Shown here piece after piece: positions 26,041 through 35,017 of a stretch of DNA of 64,000 nt (positions within the stretch are counted from its first letter, which is position 1; every line of letters begins with the position of its first letter). Made by a program: the position numbers and the translations under genes. The stretch is from an uncultured Bacteroides sp. (GTDB lineage: Bacteria; Bacteroidota; Bacteroidia; Bacteroidales; Bacteroidaceae), in contig NZ_OY782854.1 in NCBI RefSeq assembly GCF_963678425.1, positions 558,001 to 622,000 on the forward strand, read 5' to 3'. The notes beneath the pieces are model-generated. The model was given only the letters and a program-made list of their open reading frames with translations, searched no databases and had not been told where the DNA came from.

Positions 26041-26083
26041 AATAACAAAGGAGTTGTCAGGTTTACCGGCAACTCCTTTGTTA
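26041..26083 (+). terminator. Terminator hairpin of the sensor kinase gene, interrupted by an intron
   Basis: AACAAAGGAGTTG (26044-26056) pairs with CAACTCCTTTGTT (26070-26082). The U-tract expected directly after the stem is missing because the group II intron begins at 26084; TTT resumes at 27998 after the intron end. Confidence 0.8.
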
Positions 26084-26501
26084 GTTCGCCCAGCACGAAC
26101 TATTTACTTTAGGGTGCAAGTCCCGAACATGCCATTATAGCTGGAAGTGTTAGCTTACGGCAAGGGTGTCCATTGTGAAGTGGAATCTGAAGGAAGCCTG
26201 CGGCAAATTCCCGGTCTGACGAACAGAAATCGGATATAAGGCTCAAAATACATGGATGAGTTTGCTAGCTCAAACAAAGTCCTGTGCTATATAGATGTAT
26301 GCGAGTAAATCCGGCAGATATATGGGAAGAAAGTATTAGTTAATAACTGGGGATATCTCACGGACGTGTGGATGTTTTTTTTCAGAAACACGGATAACAA
26401 TTGCTGTGAGAAGTCAGCCGAGGACATAGTACCCGATTTAAATCGACTACTCGGGGAAGGTCTGAACCTTATCTAAGTGAGAAGTAAATGAATGTAACCT
26501 T

Positions 26502-27905
26502 ATGAAGGGAAGAATGCAGAAAATATCAGCAACGAATGATAGCTGCCCGCAAAAGAATAGGACGGAATCCGAAGGCTATGCGGGAGTGCAGACTTTTATA
26601 GGGATTACTGAAAACAACCTCACGGAAGTGCATTTTACAAAAGATGATTTACTGGAACGTATATTGTCGCCTGCCAATTTGAACAAGGCTTATAAACAGG
26701 TCGTATCGAATGGTGGCAGTGGAGGTGTCGATAAAATGGAAACGGAAGAACTTCTTCCGTTTCTGAAACTCCATAAAGATGAACTGGTAACATCTTTAAT
26801 GGATGGTAATTACCATCCTAATCCTGTCCGCAGGGTAGAAATTCCTAAGGAGAATGGCAAGAAGCGTCAGCTTGGTATCCCTACTGTAGTTGACCGTCTT
26901 ATCCAGCAAGCCATATCACAAGTTTTGTCTCCGATTTATGAACGGGAGTTCAGCAACAGCAGCTTCGGTTTTCGCCCGAAACGCAGTGCGCATAAAGCGC
27001 TGCGAACAGCCCAGAACTATATTAATGCAGGCAATAAATATGCGGTTGATTTAGATCTGGAGCAGTTTTTCGACACAGTCAACCAAAGCAGGCTGATAGA
27101 AATTCTTTCCCGCAGGATAAAAGATGGGAGAGTGATTTCACTTATCCATAAATATCTCCGCGCGGGAGTTATAATTGGTCATAAATTTGAGGAAAGCAGT
27201 CGGGGAGTTCCTCAAGGCGGTCCCCTTAGTCCGCTACTGAGCAATATAATGCTCAATGAACTGGATAAAGAACTGGAACGCCGAGGACATCCATTTGTCC
27301 GCTATGCAGATGATTGCATGATATTTTGCAAAAGTAAACGATCAGCCACTCGTACGATGAAGCACATCATTTGTTTTATCGAAGAAACCCTCTTTCTGAG
27401 GGTAAACCGAGAGAAAACGAAAGCAGGATATGTGCGGGGCATGAAGTTCTTAGGCTATTCCTTTTATAACAGCAAAGTAGGATTTCGCTTATCTGTACAC
27501 TCCAAAAGTTATGCAAAACTGAAAGCCCGATTGAAAGAGCTGACAGGTCGCAGTAATGGCATGGGATACAATAAACGCAAATACGAACTTCATCAATTCA
27601 TTCGTGGCTGGATTGAATACTTCAAACTTGCAGATATGCAAAATCATCTGAAAAGGATAGATCAATGGCTCCGTCGCCGGCTTCGTATGTGTATATGGAA
27701 AAGTTGGAAGAATGTCAGTACTCGTATAACCAATCTATTGCGTTGCGGTATTGATAGATGGCATGCTCAGAAATGGGGATATGTGAAAGGTTACTGGCGA
27801 ATAGCTGGCAGCCCGATTCTTAGCTGTGCAATTGATACAGATAAATTGCGAAACGCAGGTTATCCAATGATGTTGGATTATTACAGTAAAATGTATCGTA
27901 AATAA
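26502..27905 (+). CDS. ltrA: Group II intron reverse transcriptase/maturase
   Basis: A 467-residue intron-encoded protein that assists splicing and reverse-transcribes the intron at its target. The RT core shows RQLGIPTVVDRLIQQAI, SFGFRPKRSAHKAL, the catalytic AVDLDLEQFFD and RYADDCMIF, and the primer-grip region GMKFLGYSF. A maturase (X) domain with LHQFIRGWIEYFKLAD follows. No HNH endonuclease motif is visible at the C-terminus, so mobility would rely on replication forks or single-stranded targets. The start at 26502 lies inside the intron after domain III. The frame is intact, so the element may be active. Confidence 0.93.
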   Translation: MKGRMQKISATNDSCPQKNRTESEGYAGVQTFIGITENNLTEVHFTKDDLLERILSPANLNKAYKQVVSNGGSGGVDKMETEELLPFLKLHKDELVTSLMDGNYHPNPVRRVEIPKENGKKRQLGIPTVVDRLIQQAISQVLSPIYEREFSNSSFGFRPKRSAHKALRTAQNYINAGNKYAVDLDLEQFFDTVNQSRLIEILSRRIKDGRVISLIHKYLRAGVIIGHKFEESSRGVPQGGPLSPLLSNIMLNELDKELERRGHPFVRYADDCMIFCKSKRSATRTMKHIICFIEETLFLRVNREKTKAGYVRGMKFLGYSFYNSKVGFRLSVHSKSYAKLKARLKELTGRSNGMGYNKRKYELHQFIRGWIEYFKLADMQNHLKRIDQWLRRRLRMCIWKSWKNVSTRITNLLRCGIDRWHAQKWGYVKGYWRIAGSPILSCAIDTDKLRNAGYPMMLDYYSKMYRK

Positions 27906-27906
27906 G

Positions 27907-27997
27907 GAACCGCCGTATGCGGAACCGCACGTACGGTGGTGTGAGAGGTCGGAAAATGAAGTAGGAGGAAAACTATTTCATTTTCCTCCTACTCGAT
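27907..27997 (+). ncRNA. Group II intron domains V and VI
   Basis: ACCGCCGTATGCGG pairs with CCGCACGTACGGTGGT to give the domain V hairpin; the triad before CGTATG reads CGC, as in class C introns, instead of AGC. Domain VI is the hairpin GTAGGAGGAAAA / CATTTTCCTCCTAC, and the intron ends at CGAT. Confidence 0.75.
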
Positions 27998-28151
27998 TTT
28001 AGATGCTTGTGTATATCTATCAAAGAAAGATTATAATTATATTTGCTGCATGAATAATAATTTCAGCAATAAATGGAATAATCCTGTATAAGCAAAGGTA
28101 TTTCAGAATATTTGCTGTATTTATAAAAACACGCTAATTAAAATCTGCTAT

Positions 28152-30215
28152 ATGAAAAAATATATTGCATTGTTTCTTATTCTGATAGGAGCTACCTTTC
28201 CGTTTCTGAATGCGCAAAGTTTTAAGTTCAAGACTCCTTTGTATGGGGCAGCGTATTATAGTGAATATACTCCGACTGACCGGTTGGATGAAGACATTCG
28301 TTTGATGAAAGAGGCACACCTTTCTGTAGTTCGCGTTGGAGAATCCACATGGTCTTTATTTGAACCTCGCGAAGGTGTTTTTCAGTTTGAATGGATGGAT
28401 CGTATTCTCGATCATTTGAATAAGGCCGGCATTAAAGTGATTCTGGGAACTCCGACCTATTCTATTCCGGCGTGGATGGCAGAACGTTATCCCGAAGTAT
28501 TATCTCAAAGAACAAGCGGAACACAAAGTTATTACGGTATCCGTCAGAATATGGATATCACGAATCCCACCTATTTGTTTTATTGTGAGCGTATCATCCG
28601 GAAGATGATGGAGCATTTTGCCAAACATCCGGCTATTATCGGTTATCAGGTGGATAATGAAGTAGAACCACGCGGCATCAATAACCATGATTATTTTGTT
28701 GGTTTCCGCAATTACATAAAAAAGCAGTTCAACAATGATTTAGATTCACTGAACCGTGCATGGGGATTGAACTATTGGGGGATGAATATCAATACCTGGG
28801 AGGATTTTTATCCGCGTGATGGGGTTACGAATCCTTCTTACAAAGTGGCCTGGGAACGCTGGAATCGTAAATCAACAGCCGATTTCTTAAATTGGCAAAT
28901 AGATATTGTGAAACAATACAAGCGGAATGATCAGTTTGTTACCCATTGCTTTATGCCATATTTCAGGAATATTGATCAGGTGGAAGCATTCCGGCAAATG
29001 GAATATCCTGCTATCAATGTTTATTATACCATGCAGGATGCGCAGGATGGACAATGGATTGGTTATGCCAGTGATTATATGCGTAAGGTTTGTAAAAACG
29101 GGAATTTCCTTGTAACTGAAACAAATGCGCAGGGTACAGGGTGGGATAGCAAGGATCAGTATCCGCCTTATGACGGTCAGCTACGACAAAATATGTATAG
29201 CTTCCTTGCCGGTGGTGCAAATATGGTGGAATATTGGCATTGGAGTACATTGCATTACGGACAGGAAACATATTGGCGTGGTATCCTTGGACACGATATG
29301 CAGCCTAATCGCGTGTACTGGGAGTTTCAAAAAGGTGCAAAAGAGCTCGATAAAATAGGAAGCAAGCTGGTTAATCTGAAAAAGAAAAATAAAGTTGCTA
29401 TACTATACAGCCACGATTCCGGGCAAGGCTTGCAGTTTATGCCTTATACCAACGGAGACAATTACAAGGATTATATGCTTTATGAGTCTTTGTACCGTCA
29501 GAACATAGAGTGCGATATTATCCCTTGCGACAAGATAACAGATTTTAGTGGCTATGATATGTTAGTGATACCTCCTTTATATGTGGCAGCTGACAGTTTG
29601 CTTAATAAGATTTCGGACTTTGTGAAAAGAGGGGGTGAGGTAGTTATGCTTTATAAGAGTGGTTACTGCAACGAACATTCTGCTGTACGTCCCACATTGG
29701 CTCCCGGACCACTGAAAGATGTATGCGGATTTACTTATCAGGAATTTTCAACTATTAATAAACTAAACCTGAAAGCGAACGAGTTAGGGGCTAATGATAA
29801 TACAGTAAATACCTGGTTTGAATTCCTTCAGCCCACTACGGCCAAACCTTTGGCATACATTGATCATCCTTTCTTCGGGAAATGGCCTTGTATTACTGAA
29901 AACTCTTATGGAAAAGGACATCTTATTTATTTAGCTACAGTCCCTTCACAGGATTTGCTGCAGAAGATTGTAGCTCGTGCTGCCACTCGTATCGGTCAGC
30001 TACCTTTCAATGGAAAATATGGTTATCCGATTATTATGCGTTCGGGCGTTAATAGTAACAAGAAGAATATTCATTATATCTTTAATTATTCGGCAGAAGA
30101 AAAGAGTATTGAATATCCTTATGCAGATAGTCAGTCTTTACTTGACAACCAGTCATTAAAAAAAGGTAGTCAGATTACCGTTGAGCCATGGGGAGTGGTT
30201 ATTGCCGAGGAATAA
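28152..30215 (+). CDS. Secreted GH42 family beta-galactosidase
   Basis: A 687-residue exported glycosidase of clan GH-A. A signal peptide (cleaved near FLNAQ) precedes the catalytic barrel starting YGAAYYSEYTP. HPAIIGYQVDNEV holds the acid/base Glu in the GH42 consensus Asn-Glu, and FLVTETNAQG holds the likely nucleophile Glu. FLAGGANMVEYWHWSTL is also typical. From about residue 400 the GH42 trimerisation-like domain follows (VAILYSHDSGQGLQF), then a small C-terminal beta-domain. GH42 enzymes release beta-linked galactose; export suggests it acts on an external galactan or galacto-oligosaccharide. No transporter is adjacent. A possible -7 box TATATTTG lies at 28038. Confidence 0.9.
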   Translation: MKKYIALFLILIGATFPFLNAQSFKFKTPLYGAAYYSEYTPTDRLDEDIRLMKEAHLSVVRVGESTWSLFEPREGVFQFEWMDRILDHLNKAGIKVILGTPTYSIPAWMAERYPEVLSQRTSGTQSYYGIRQNMDITNPTYLFYCERIIRKMMEHFAKHPAIIGYQVDNEVEPRGINNHDYFVGFRNYIKKQFNNDLDSLNRAWGLNYWGMNINTWEDFYPRDGVTNPSYKVAWERWNRKSTADFLNWQIDIVKQYKRNDQFVTHCFMPYFRNIDQVEAFRQMEYPAINVYYTMQDAQDGQWIGYASDYMRKVCKNGNFLVTETNAQGTGWDSKDQYPPYDGQLRQNMYSFLAGGANMVEYWHWSTLHYGQETYWRGILGHDMQPNRVYWEFQKGAKELDKIGSKLVNLKKKNKVAILYSHDSGQGLQFMPYTNGDNYKDYMLYESLYRQNIECDIIPCDKITDFSGYDMLVIPPLYVAADSLLNKISDFVKRGGEVVMLYKSGYCNEHSAVRPTLAPGPLKDVCGFTYQEFSTINKLNLKANELGANDNTVNTWFEFLQPTTAKPLAYIDHPFFGKWPCITENSYGKGHLIYLATVPSQDLLQKIVARAATRIGQLPFNGKYGYPIIMRSGVNSNKKNIHYIFNYSAEEKSIEYPYADSQSLLDNQSLKKGSQITVEPWGVVIAEE

Positions 30216-30270
30216 CTGAACCATCTTATTTTTATTTATAGTAAACTTTTGGGGTATTTCATCCTGTTCA

Positions 30271-30313
30271 GCCGGCTACAACACTGCTTCATCCGACAAG
30301 CGTTGTGGCTGGC
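30271..30313 (+). terminator. Hairpin after the beta-galactosidase gene
   Basis: GCCGGCTACAAC (30271-30282) pairs with GTTGTGGCTGGC (30302-30313) with two G-U pairs. No T-run follows, so it may be a processing or attenuator stem instead of a simple terminator. The rest of the 300-bp gap to 30515 holds nothing I recognise. Confidence 0.5.
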
Positions 30314-30515
30314 GGGTAGTTGTTATGGGCATGGTGTTTCATAATCTCAGTTAGTGCACCTATGATCTTTGTCTGATTTAATCATGTTCAAATAAACTAC
30401 GTATTGAACTGACGTTAAATAGAATAAACAAAGATTATAATTTGTAGCAAGACTAAACATGGTGCGATGATAAGGTGTTTATATTAATGTAATAAACACT
30501 CTTAAATTCTTAATT

Positions 30516-31994
30516 ATGAAAAAGAAAGTTTTACTCACTGCACTTATTGCATTGGTAACATCGTTTGCTTTCGGGCAAATTATAGTACCTAAAAGCAATG
30601 AAACTTTTGTGAGATCAAAAGTTGAACAGCAATTAAAAGGATTGGAGCAAAATGATTATCTGCAGAAGCTTACTATCCTGTTCCAGGGAAAAGGAGTTCC
30701 TTTTCAAAGCCCAGGTTTGAAATCTTCATCTATTAAACAAAAACTTGACAGTACGGTAAACCGGAGCTTTGATAAAAGCACTACTGAGTGGCTTAAATCT
30801 TCAAAAGATGAATACACTTATGATACCAATGGCAGGTGGACAAAGATCGCTTTTTATGACTGGAACGCCACTACTAAACAGTGGGTTGGAAATAATAAAG
30901 ATGAATATACCTATGATGTCAACGGCAGGTGGGCAACGGATATTAATTATAAATGGAACACCTCTACCAGCCAGTGGGTTGCTAATTCGAAAACTGAATT
31001 TACCTACAATGCCCAAGGTTACAGTGCGCAACTCCTTTTTTATAATTGGGAAGCCACTACCAGCCAATGGGTTGCTGATATGAAATATGAATTCACTTAC
31101 GATGTCAATGGCAACTGTACACAATATCTTATTAGTAACTGGAATGTCATTACCAACCAGTGGGTTGCTATGATAAAATATGAATTCACATATGATACCG
31201 GCAAATGTACACAAATCCTTGTTAGTAGCTGGGATGAGGGTACTAATAAGTGGGGTGTTAGTATGAAATATGAATTTACATATGATGCCAACGGTAAAAT
31301 TACAGTGGCTCTTAATTCAATTTGGTTCGATGAATCTAGCATGTGGTTTCCTTATATGAAACATGAATATTTTTATGATGCCAACGGTAAGCTAACAACG
31401 GAAATTCTTTCTAACATGGACTTTATGACTTTCCAGTTGGTTCCTAATTCGAAAGATGAATATACCTACGATACTAATGGTAATAATTCACAATATATTG
31501 TTTCTAAATGGAATACAACAACAAGCCAGTGGGATCTTTATTCGAAAGAAATCAGCACCTATGATTTATTATACAAACTTTCTGATTTGATTTTTCCTTC
31601 CGGTTTTCCAATGATGAATTTTCTTTATGTAATTCCAACAGCAAATGTAAATAACAAGCTTCTGGAGGAACAGGATTACCTTTGGAATAATACAGGTTGG
31701 GACGATAGTTCTAAAACGACTTATTATTATTCAGAACTAAACGGCAGTGGGATAAATGAACTAAATGCTGATGAATTAATTATTTATCCTAATCCTGTTT
31801 CGGATGGATTCCGCCTAAATACTTCTGAAAAGAATGTACAGGTTTCCATTTACGATTTAAGCGGCAGTATCCTCCTCACAAAACAGTTATCTGGTAACGA
31901 ATATATCGATGTTAGTAACTTGTCGAAGGGCATCTATCTGGTAAGAGTAACTACTGAAAAAGGTTTGACGACTAAAAAGTTTATAAAGAAATAG
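30516..31994 (+). CDS. Secreted repeat protein with T9SS-type C-terminal sorting domain
   Basis: A 492-residue exported protein with a signal peptide (ALVTSFAFGQ). Residues about 85-350 hold roughly nine imperfect 31-residue repeats of the form DEYTYDTNGRW...W(N)..T.QWV..., each pairing a YTYD-x-NG turn with a QW strand, similar to DUF3836 repeats. The end is a type A Por-secretion sorting domain: IIYPNPVSDGFRLNT, VSIYDLSGSI, IDVSNLSKGIYLVRVTT, closing in KKFIKK. This would direct the protein through a type IX secretion system to the surface. Whether this strain has that system cannot be seen here. A related shorter protein follows at 32360. Confidence 0.82.
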   Translation: MKKKVLLTALIALVTSFAFGQIIVPKSNETFVRSKVEQQLKGLEQNDYLQKLTILFQGKGVPFQSPGLKSSSIKQKLDSTVNRSFDKSTTEWLKSSKDEYTYDTNGRWTKIAFYDWNATTKQWVGNNKDEYTYDVNGRWATDINYKWNTSTSQWVANSKTEFTYNAQGYSAQLLFYNWEATTSQWVADMKYEFTYDVNGNCTQYLISNWNVITNQWVAMIKYEFTYDTGKCTQILVSSWDEGTNKWGVSMKYEFTYDANGKITVALNSIWFDESSMWFPYMKHEYFYDANGKLTTEILSNMDFMTFQLVPNSKDEYTYDTNGNNSQYIVSKWNTTTSQWDLYSKEISTYDLLYKLSDLIFPSGFPMMNFLYVIPTANVNNKLLEEQDYLWNNTGWDDSSKTTYYYSELNGSGINELNADELIIYPNPVSDGFRLNTSEKNVQVSIYDLSGSILLTKQLSGNEYIDVSNLSKGIYLVRVTTEKGLTTKKFIKK

Positions 31995-32043
31995 CATATT
32001 TATATCGGACTTCTGATATTAAAGACAAATATTTAAAATAAAC

Positions 32044-32096
32044 TAATCCTGCGGTAAACTGCATATCACCATGCAAGTTTATCGCAGGATTTTTAT
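32044..32096 (+). terminator. Intrinsic terminator
   Basis: AATCCTGCGGTAAACT pairs with AGTTTATCGCAGGATT (one G-T pair) over a loop that is itself a short ATG/CAT stem, followed by TTTTATT. It closes the sorting-domain protein gene. Confidence 0.85.
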
Positions 32097-32359
32097 TGTC
32101 ATAATTTAGATTTAAGACCTAATGAGAAGTTGTGATTCTGAACAGTCCTTGTTCATTAATGAACAATAGGTTTATATAAAATATTGAATATCAATTCTAT
32201 AAATTTCTGGTATAATCATTGCAACTTTTTTAGTGAATGATCCGTCTAACATAAAGAGAGTATGGAAGAGGAAAATATTAAAGGATGCATAAACTCTTTT
32301 CTTAAAGTGGTTGAAAAATGACTAATCTTCATAGAATAACAAAATTAAATTTTCTAATT

Positions 32360-32875
32360 ATGAAAAAGATTGTATCAAGTATCAGTACATTAGTAATTAG
32401 TATTACTATTTGTTTATTGTTTGTATGTAACCCAGCTGCAAATGCCCGGAAATCTCAAGGTTTTGTCTATGACAAAAGTAAAGATAAGGAAACTGTATTT
32501 TTATATGACTCAGTTTCATGTGTTCTTACCCCTCATTTGAAATATGAATTTTCTTATACTGATAACAATCAGTTAAAAAGTAAAAAAGCTTATCGTTGGA
32601 ATACTTCCACTGAGCAATGGATCCCTTATTATTTGTTTACTATGACTACTGCAGGAGAATTCCAAGTTCAGGAATTTGCTAGGTGGAACAATCAAAAAAA
32701 GGACTTCTCTCTTGATAAACAAAAATCTATTTTCCACAAAGAAGCAGGTACCGACAATGTAAACTATATCTCTTTTAAGTGGAATGGAAGAAATGATAAA
32801 TGGGAAGTTATCGACGGTGACCGATTTGAGAATGACATTGCATTGCTAATTAATCGTTCTACTAAATTGCAATAA
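32360..32875 (+). CDS. DUF3836-like secreted protein
   Basis: A 171-residue exported protein from the ATG at 32360; the upstream start at 32318 would add residues before the signal peptide (MKKIVSSISTLVISITICLL). The body holds two or three repeats related to those of the 492-residue neighbour (KYEFSYTDNNQL, YRWNTSTEQWIP, ARWNNQ, KWNGRNDKWEV). No sorting domain is present. It matches my memory of the small Bacteroides DUF3836 family, which has no known function. It is separately transcribed from the upstream gene given the terminator between them. Confidence 0.7.
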   Translation: MKKIVSSISTLVISITICLLFVCNPAANARKSQGFVYDKSKDKETVFLYDSVSCVLTPHLKYEFSYTDNNQLKSKKAYRWNTSTEQWIPYYLFTMTTAGEFQVQEFARWNNQKKDFSLDKQKSIFHKEAGTDNVNYISFKWNGRNDKWEVIDGDRFENDIALLINRSTKLQ

Positions 32876-32942
32876 AATAATTATCTCTGATGATAAAGCA
32901 GAGTATAAAAAGAAGCAGACTTCTTATATTCTAATATCTAAA

Positions 32943-32974
32943 AAAGGCCGTCTATTTAAATTTAGACAGCCTTT
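32943..32974. terminator. Bidirectional terminator between convergent genes
   Basis: AAAGGC-c-GTCTA and TTAGAC-a-GCCTTT form a stem flanked by A and T runs between genes ending at 32875 (+) and 32989 (-). Confidence 0.75.
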
Positions 32975-32988
32975 GCTGATTAAGAAAA

Positions 32989-33306
32989 TTAATGATTTGT
33001 AAAAGATGATTGAATAATATTAAAAGTTACTGCCTTTTTGCGCTTAACACCCATAATTAATTTATTGTTGTATGGGATTGAGAAAAACTTGAAGCCGTAT
33101 AGACTCAAATCTCCTTTTAAAGAACGGCTTTTAGAGCTAATGGATCTAAACTCAAAGGCAGTACTGATTATGTTTACATAATCGGATCGTTTTTCTTTTG
33201 GCAAATTACTAACAATCTTGTTTAGTAAATTAGAAACATCTTCTTCGGATAGTTTCAATACATTTTCTGATGTTAATTCTTCCAAAGAAATTTTTTCTTT
33301 TTCCAT
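32989..33306 (-). CDS. Small protein of unknown function
   Basis: A 105-residue soluble protein, not recognised. The first half is acidic and helical (KISLEELTSENVLKLSEED, then VSNLLNKIVSNLP); the second half is basic and beta-like (LYGFKFFSIPYNNKLIMGVK). No signal peptide or membrane helix. It is a single gene converging on the DUF3836-like gene. The clean start and composition suggest a real gene, but there is no functional clue. Confidence 0.55.
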   Translation of the reverse strand: MEKEKISLEELTSENVLKLSEEDVSNLLNKIVSNLPKEKRSDYVNIISTAFEFRSISSKSRSLKGDLSLYGFKFFSIPYNNKLIMGVKRKKAVTFNIIQSSFTNH

Positions 33307-33672
33307 AATACTTCATTTATATTATTTGTTTCTCTATATTTTTTCTTAATATATTCTACTCTTATATCTATTCACGATGTGAATTTAGAAAATAAAACAA
33401 TAGATTGTGACTTTAAGAATACTTATATTTAATATATATTAACTATTTGTCAGGGTCACAACTTATTGATAATTACTCTACCTTTGTCTCGGTTTTAAGC
33501 CTCGTCTAAGGGACGATCAAAATTATATATGAAAACTACATTGAACACATCTTCATTAATGTATAAAAATAAGTTGCACAAATTCCATTCCTGGGGGGTA
33601 GAAGCAACTTGTTGATTTTTAGATAGCTTTTCGTAGAGAATATCCAATTATTTTTTAATAAATCACTTATTT
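33307..33672. promoter_or_regulatory. Leader region of the efflux operon
   Basis: TACCTTTG at 33479-33486 fits the -7 box and would start transcription about 185 nt before the tolC-like gene. The leader holds a possible 28-codon ORF (33529-33615) and a hairpin with arms AAGTTGC and GCAACTT around it. These could regulate the operon; no known riboswitch was recognised. Confidence 0.4.
33529..33615 (+). CDS. Possible 28-codon leader peptide upstream of the efflux operon
   Basis: ATG AAA start, product begins MKTTLNTSSLMYKNKL and ends in a Cys before TGA. The 3' part overlaps the hairpin AAGTTGC...GCAACTT. It could be a leader peptide coupled to the efflux operon or chance; there is no further support. 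Confidence 0.25.
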   Translation: MKTTLNTSSLMYKNKLHKFHSWGVEATC

Positions 33673-34992
33673 ATGAGTAAAACAGTAGAACTCATAATGG
33701 CCTTTTGTGTGTCGTTATGTGTCCAACAATTGTATGCCCAGGATAGCTCTCGCTATACCTTAGGCATCGATGAAATGTTTCGTTTGGCCGACGAAAATAG
33801 TAAGAGTATCCGTACTTTCAATACGGGCATTGAACAGACTAAGGAAGGAATAAAGGTAGCTAAGAACAATCTGTTACCAAGTATTGATGTGGGCCTTTCG
33901 TTCAGTTATCTGGGCAATGCCTACATTACGGATCGTGACTTTTCTAATGGTGCCAAAGCTGATATGCCTCACTATGGCAATAACTTCTCAATAGAAGCAT
34001 CGCAGGTTATTTATTCCGGGGGAGCTATATCTGGTGGAATTGCCATAGCTGAGCTTCAGCAAAAGATGGCGGAACTGGAAAAAACGAATAACCAGCAGGA
34101 TATCCGTTTTCTTCTGACAGGTTATTATCTGGAGTTGTATAAATTAGGTAATCATGCAAGAGTGTATCAGAAGAACATTGAGCAAACCCAAAAGTTGGTG
34201 CATGACATTCAAGCCAAGCAGAAAGAGGGTACGGCCTTGCAAAACGACATTACACGTTATGAGTTACAATTAAAGAATCTGGAGTTGGCACTTACCAAAG
34301 TAAAGAATAATCAATCTATCATCAATCATCAACTGATTACTGTGCTGGGATTACCGAAAAAAACAATAATTGTTCCTGATACGGCTATATTGCAAAAAGA
34401 ATTTGCAGTATCCAGTGAAGGCGATTGGCAACAAATGGCATCTTCTTTCTCACCTGCATTGCAGCAGTTGGCATTAGGTATAGATATCAGTAAGCAACAA
34501 GAGAAGATTGTAAAATCAGAAAAATTGCCACATATAGCTTTTGTGGCTGCCAATCATTTCGACGGACCAATTACTTTTGAGGTGCCACCCATCAACAAAA
34601 ACCTAAATTATTGGTATGTAGGTGTTGGCGTGAAATATAATCTTGCTTCCCTTTACAAGACAAATAAGAAATGTAAGCAGGCTCAACTTGCAACCCGCCA
34701 AGCTCAGGAACAATTGTCATTAGTCAAGGATAGAACAGAAAATGAAGTACAGGCTGCCTATACGTATTACCTGGAGTCATTTACTGAACTTGACACACAG
34801 GTGAAAAGCCTGGAATTGGCTAGCCAAAACTATGAGGTGATCAATAATCGTTATCTCAATGATTTGGCACTGATTACAGACATGCTGGATGCCAGTAATT
34901 CGAAACTTAGCGCAGAGTTGCAGGTTGCAAATGCCCGGATTAATATTCTTTTCAATTTTTATAAATTGAAAAAGGCGTCAGGAAATTTATAA
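33673..34992 (+). CDS. TolC-family outer-membrane efflux protein
   Basis: A 439-residue outer-membrane channel component. A signal peptide precedes YTLGIDEMFRLADENSKSI, the usual TolC start. The protein shows the duplicated layout of the family: long helices rich in Gln, Glu and Lys (IEQTQKLVHDIQAKQKEGT, and TENEVQAAYTYYLESF in the second half) and beta segments with GVGVKYNLASLYKTNKK. It begins an operon with the membrane-fusion protein 25 bp downstream and the permease after it, forming a complete tripartite pump. Confidence 0.93.
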   Translation: MSKTVELIMAFCVSLCVQQLYAQDSSRYTLGIDEMFRLADENSKSIRTFNTGIEQTKEGIKVAKNNLLPSIDVGLSFSYLGNAYITDRDFSNGAKADMPHYGNNFSIEASQVIYSGGAISGGIAIAELQQKMAELEKTNNQQDIRFLLTGYYLELYKLGNHARVYQKNIEQTQKLVHDIQAKQKEGTALQNDITRYELQLKNLELALTKVKNNQSIINHQLITVLGLPKKTIIVPDTAILQKEFAVSSEGDWQQMASSFSPALQQLALGIDISKQQEKIVKSEKLPHIAFVAANHFDGPITFEVPPINKNLNYWYVGVGVKYNLASLYKTNKKCKQAQLATRQAQEQLSLVKDRTENEVQAAYTYYLESFTELDTQVKSLELASQNYEVINNRYLNDLALITDMLDASNSKLSAELQVANARINILFNFYKLKKASGNL

Positions 34993-35017
34993 ATAAACAA
35001 TTAAACATCATAGAACA

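Larger units (their letters stand above)
26084..27997 (+). mobile_element. Group II intron with reverse transcriptase
   Basis: A self-splicing retroelement of about 1.9 kb. The 5' part (GTTCGCCCAGCACGAAC, then AAGGGTGTCCATTGTGAAG and GACGAACAGAAATCGG) is a folded ribozyme; the ORF lies in domain IV; and 27907-27997 carries domain V and VI. I set the 5' end at the G of GTTCG because the terminator sequence resumes as expected after 27997. The usual GTGYG start is GTTCG here. It sits exactly behind a terminator stem, the habit of class C introns. Confidence 0.85.

Noticed and set aside
30801..31342. Long minus-strand ORFs inside the T9SS repeat protein gene
   Set aside because: They are antisense shadows created by the internal repeats; no start signals or domain matches.
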